Part shown: positions 45,607 through 49,866 of the stretch, piece by piece | How the letters are laid out: every line of letters begins with the position of its first letter | Numbering within the stretch: position 1 is the first letter of the stretch | Source: Haliscomenobacter sp. | GTDB lineage: Bacteria; Bacteroidota; Bacteroidia; Chitinophagales; Saprospiraceae | Reading direction: 5' to 3' | Assembly: GCA_016713275.1 (NCBI GenBank) | Contig: JADJPL010000024.1 | Span: 1-49,866 of the forward strand | DNA length: 49,866 nucleotides | The notes under the pieces: model-generated | Told to the model about the DNA's origin: nothing | Seen by the model: the letters and a program-made list of their open reading frames with translations, nothing else | Database searches by the model: none | Made by a program: the position numbers and the translations under genes

Positions 45607-48600
45607 TCAATCCGATTTTCTATAAGCCGTATTGATGATGCGAGCGGGATAGTCCACGACGATCCAGTCGGTCTTCTTCGGTTTCGCTTTTATGCCTGCA
45701 AGTACGCTCTCTGTCATTGCCCTTATCAGCGCCAAGTTCCGGCGGCGGCAAGTCTTCCAGTTCAAGTCCTTCCAGACTGAAGGCTTCGGTTGCGGCAAAT
45801 AACCGGAAAGGCCTTTTTCATAGGGCTGGTTGAAATCACGATGAAGGATTCCAGAGTGAACAACTTGCGCTCCCTAAAGCTTTTGCCAGGATCCAAGGAA
45901 AGCGACATTGCCGCCGGATCGAGCATATCCGGGTATACGCCGAATCGTTGTGACATATAGGCAAGGCACACGTAGAGCTGGGTTTGGGCCTTATTGGTGA
46001 TGGTAAAAAGAGGTTGGCCTCCTGTGGCCCCATGCCGGGTTCGCCCAGTCGGATATCAAAGCAGCTTACCGTTTCGTTCCATTCAGCGAAGCGGGTAGGG
46101 TAGTCGCCTTTTCCGATCCCGATTTCCAGGGGTATATCTTCCCTTAAGGGACGAGTTGCGGTTGGCGATACTGCGCGTCACTTCGAATTTGGCATGTGCT
46201 GCAGAAAGCGCACGACCTGTGCTGCGCTTTCTCTGGAGTAGCCGTTGATCTGGCGGGTGAGGGGCAGGTACTTCTTCTCATCAAGCGAAGGGAAATCCGA
46301 GTCCGGATGCGCCAAGGTGATGCGGTTGTTGCGCAAGACGACGACGCAGTCGGTAGTGGGCCCAGGTTGTTCGGCGATCTCTTTTTGAAAGCCATTCCTG
46401 AAGGCCTCCCGGATCAATTGCTTTCCGGCCTCTTCGGTGTCGGCCCCCACAGGGCGGCGTTGAAATCGCGCTGGAAAAGCCCCTGAATATGGGCTTCGTG
46501 AGACGGTCTGTTTTCAGGCTGGCGGCGCCCACCAGGCGGATCTCGGAGGAAGAAATGCCGGTTTCCAGACTTGGGCGCCGACCACTTCCCCGACTTCCGC
46601 ATGGTCTTTTTCGAACACCGAGATCTCGATCCCTTGCTGATCGTCTTCAGTGGGGATGCCGTGGATGAGCCCTCGATTGATACGGATGTCCGTTTCGCCA
46701 ACGGTGACTGCCACAAAGATCTTGCTTTGCGCTGTTGAAGACCCAGAAAAGCCTCCTCCGCCAGGAAACTGCCCCTTGGCTGGGGTATATATTGGGCGTT
46801 TGATCGTACTGACGGGAACGGGAGCGGATGAGGCTGGCGACGCGCTCCCGCAACTGGAAGTAGGAGACCGCCCGCCTCGACTGCCGCAGCACTTCCAGAA
46901 GGTGGGAAGTGAAGATCCCTTCTTCGCCGATTTCGAAGGCCGACTGCTCGGCCTGGCAGGCGGCCAGGTGCAGGTGCTGGGCCTGGGGGAAGTTTTCCTC
47001 CAGTTCCTGTGCGGTGAGTGGCCGGTCGGAGGCGATTTCCTGAGCAAATGCGAAGTGTTCCCATTTGCGGGCAGGGAGCATGGCATAGCGCCAGGGTTCG
47101 GCATTGCGGCGCACCGGCATCATGCCGCTCAGGTAGCGGCTGCGGAGTGGCAGCAATCGGTGATAACCACCAGATGGGGCTTTCGGGGCGGCTTTATGAA
47201 GGAGGTAGCGGAGTTCCTTGCTGGCCAGTCCGAAAACGCCGGGCTTGCCGGTAGCTATCTGGCACGCAAGCGATTCCATGGCCACGGTGCGGCTGGTTTC
47301 CTGGAACGCCAGGGGCGCTTCTTCCCGGCAGCCCATGTCCGGAGAAGAAAAACAGAGCGACATCCTCGCTGCCTGGCCTAGATGTGTGAGGATGCCATCG
47401 GTAATGTGCGCTCGCGCGTAGCTGCCGGGCCGAGGAGTATTTCGGGTTGAACGTCGATATCGGCCCCCATTTCGCGGAGATAGGCGGCCAGGTTCTTGGC
47501 GTCTGCTTCCGCACCATTTAGGTACGAAATCCATCGGTACGCTCATACTCATTGATGCTGGCAAAGAGGGCGAAAAGGCGTTTTTCATCGGGACGATTGA
47601 TTGCTTGATTCGAAAGAGGGTTTTTCTCCAGAAACTCTTGATAAGCTTCCAGCCAGGACAGGAGTTTCGCATGGCTTTGTTGCTGTTGGTCAGGCGCCTG
47701 TGCAAGGGTTTCTTTTGCGAATTGCAGGTATTTTGAATTGCCGAGGGCTTGCGGGATGAGTTTTGCAAATTCAAGCGTAAACGCTTCGCTTCCCTGTCCG
47801 GTATGGATCAGGCCGCGCCTGAAGCAATGGCTTTTTCCCATTCGCCGAGGATTGCGAAGATGCGTACTTGTTCCTCCAATGCTTTATAGCTGCCTAGGGC
47901 GGCCGCCTGTTCAAGCGCTTCGAGGACTTCCGGCATTTTTTGCTCCCGCTCCAGATTCCGTGCTTTCTGGAGCAAAGCGCGGATCTGTCTTTCCGGATCT
48001 CTGGAATTCAGATACTCCTCCACCTCATCCCGATGCCCGAGCGGATATCCGGCTTTGGCATAGCGGCTAAACAAAACCTCCACCTCGGTTTCCTTTTCTG
48101 CCCGAATCATCCCAAGCAAGGCTTTGCCCAGGTAATACCAGCCGGAGGGTATTCACATTGGGCGATTCCTCAGTTCACTGACCGCGTAGCTCCATTTTTC
48201 CTTATCGCTTCCAGCAGACTCGTAAGGATGCGCCCAAGCGTAAGATGAATCGAAACTGACCGGAAAGGACTCCAACATACGAATGGCGCCCTCGGAATCG
48301 CCCAGCAGATGCTGCACTAATGCAAGCTCAATGAGAGCCCTGGGCTCGCTGCTTTCAAAACGGGAAAGCACCTCTTTTGCCCGGCGGAGAAAAAATTCTT
48401 CTACTGGTTTCATCCCTGATTCAAGAGAAGGGTCGGGCTTGAGTATCCTTTTATTTTCCGAGCCAAAGACGCGAGGAAACAAGTAAGCTTTATTCTCAAG
48501 GGGAACATTCTCCTGCTTCAGGGCTGTCACCAATTGGTTGACCTTGAATCCATCCCGAGGAAGTTGTTTCAACATTTGGATAATCGACTGAGTAAACACG

Positions 48601-49321
48601 CCGCCCTTTTCGGTTTCCAGACAACTGGGAACCCATCCAAATCCTGAATTGATGAATCCAGGCAGTAAGGAAAAAGCGCCGATGGCAGGGATTCCATTTT
48701 GGGGATCGATGGCATAAGTTGATTCTCGCCCAATTCCCTTAGCTGCCAATGGTTCAGCCTTTGGGGTAAATGCTAAAAACCGATGCGCTTCTGGCTTGAG
48801 TCCAATATCCAAAATGGCGTACATGTTTTCCGCATGGCCAGCCTGGGTTAGTTCCTCAAGTAGCGACAACGGAATCACTTGGCCATCTGAACTTATAATG
48901 CCCGGGATACCCGGCGCCGAATCGCGCCGGATACCTCCAAGGATGCCTTTTTGTGTTGGATTGAAGCGGTGGAGAGAGGGGTAAAACCGTTCCGAATCCC
49001 GCGAAATAGAACAGAGCTGGGCTTTCGTACGTTTTCTCCACTATTTGCTTGAATGCCTCCTGGATATTAGCAGCCGTTGCCTGTTCGTTCACAAGAAGCG
49101 TAAGATTGGCAGGGTCAAGATCAAAACCCTGGCGGAGCTCCTCGGCCAATCCCCGGGCATCGAGGATGCCGACGGGGGAGTGGCAGCGGACATTGAAGGA
49201 GTGGCGTCAATACCGATTAGTAAGGCATGGAACGGCGCCTTAAGCAGATAGGCATACTGGTCTTCAAGCTTCTTGAGGTGCTCATCGGGATAGCGGGTAT
49301 TGAGTTCTGAGTAATTCTAAA
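45607..49321 (-). pseudogene. Tandem caspase-like protein: degenerate caspase, TPR-like linker, active-type caspase; many frameshifts
   Basis: Reads as one long protein in pieces. From 49321: HLKKLEDQYAYLLKAPFHALLIGIDA opens a caspase-like fold with ANLTLLVNEQATAANIQEAF, but the His motif is FYFAGFGT (Phe codon 48994-48996) and the Cys motif is MYAILDIGLKP, so both catalytic residues are lost; a p10-like GVFTQSIIQMLKQLP follows. Helical TPR-like segments (48460-47808) lead to a second caspase: LFALFASINEYERTDGF, DVALFFFSGHG (His codon 47335-47337), LVVITDCCHSAAAT (Cys near 47150-47155), p10 HLHLAACQAEQSAFEIGEEG. The C-terminal domain (INRGLIHGIPTEDDQ to WIVVDYPARIINTAYRKSD) ends at 45607. More than ten indels and a few stops interrupt it. 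Confidence 0.72.
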
Positions 49322-49523
49322 GCTTGAGGTGCGCTTTATTTCTAAAAGCTATTTTGATAGCTGTTGGAAGGATGGAAGAAGGAAGGCGTTGCAGGCTTTT
49401 CAATTGGGTTAGTTGGGCCTGTGCGTGGTCGTACCGGCTATAGTTTTTCAAATAAATAAATCAGGGCAGGTGCAACTCTCGGAAATGGGAATCCGGAAGA
49501 AAAACCGTTCCAACAGGCGGATA

Positions 49524-49866
49524 TCAGAGCGTGGGGTTTTCGGCCAGGGCGAATACCTTTTTCAGCAGAATGGGGAAAGAGTAAGGCGCCGCTTCAAATA
49601 GAAACCGGTTTCCCGGATCAACATGGGTTCTTGCCTCGGTTGATACCGCTTGACATTTTCCAGCACCTCCGCCAGAAAGACGGACCTGCGGAACTTTCCA
49701 ATGCATCGGCAACCGCTTTGGAGAAGACTCCAGAGGAAAGCCCTCTGACCGACGTTTCGTAACTTTGGTCGCCGGGAAGCGCGCCATAAAAGATTGTACA
49801 GCGGTTCTTTCTCAACCAGGTTGACCAACTGGCGGGAAGCGCTGGTATCCAAAGATGCAAATTTTT
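49524..49866 (-). pseudogene. C-terminal piece of a further caspase-like domain, cut by the window edge
   Basis: In three shifting frames this reads DTSASRQLVNLVEKEPLYNL, DQSYETSVRGLSSGVFSKAV, LAEVLENVKRYQPRQEPMLI and finally APYSFPILLKKVFALAENPTL with a stop at 49524. The ASR...YE...GVF...L...QxPM order is the p10 end of a caspase-like domain. The catalytic part lies outside the window. Whether it is a separate gene or the upstream part of the tandem caspase protein next to it cannot be settled, because frames are broken in the 200 bp between them. Confidence 0.5.

Overview
The window (about 50 kb, roughly 55-60% GC) comes from a member of the Bacteroidota. The indicators are a type IX secretion C-terminal sorting domain on the amylase-like protein, Bacteroidota-style -7 boxes (TAnnTTTG), a leuA-leuC-leuD-leuB operon, and DUF1080, GH92 and S9 proteins typical of the phylum. 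The GC content, the repeat-rich intergenic DNA and the caspase/CHAT/nSTAND gene content fit a Saprospiria-like lineage (Lewinella, Phaeodactylibacter or Haliscomenobacter type). That finer placement is inference.

Left part (1-16 kb): a tyrosine recombinase beside a possible recombination site, a secreted CocE-type hydrolase, the leucine operon on the minus strand, a cytosolic protein of unknown function, a secreted coiled-coil protein, the c-di-AMP synthase CdaA, a GNAT acetyltransferase and two M20 peptidases. Middle part (16-34 kb): a disrupted RlmI-like rRNA methyltransferase, then a plus-strand run of exported carbohydrate-active proteins (GH13 amylase with T9SS domain, sulfatase, GH92 mannosidase, esterase, DUF1080, Tat-exported Gfo/Idh/MocA oxidoreductase, DUF1080 lipoprotein), a DUF1295 membrane protein and an S9 peptidase. 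There is no SusC/SusD pair, so this is not a canonical polysaccharide utilisation locus, although the oxidoreductase and two DUF1080 proteins suggest 3-keto-glycoside chemistry in the periplasm. A P-type cation ATPase (34.1-36.8 kb) is preceded by a well-formed yybP-ykoY manganese riboswitch with a competing terminator.

Right part (37.3-49.9 kb): a conflict or cell-death-like island. On the plus strand are a caspase-like protease and a small unknown protein. On the minus strand, reading inward from the right edge, are caspase-like proteins (one combining a degenerate and an apparently active caspase domain), a three-TM/coiled-coil/winged-helix protein, a CHAT protease with a large unrecognised C-terminal region, an nSTAND ATPase and a coiled-coil/WD40 protein with 14 nearly identical repeats. 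ATPase sensor, repeat receptor and proteases are next to each other and tightly spaced, like a bacterial counterpart of NLR/inflammasome or fungal NWD systems. I consider this the most interesting part of the window.

Two cautions. Many genes, especially at 16.6-21 kb and 44-49.9 kb, are broken by single-base indels, mostly in short homopolymers, while the protein sequence on both sides stays family-like. Sequencing or consensus error is at least as likely as gene decay. Intergenic DNA is full of short-period (7-9 bp) arrays and hairpin-forming dispersed repeats, and these explain several long but meaningless reading frames. No tRNA, rRNA or CRISPR array was seen.
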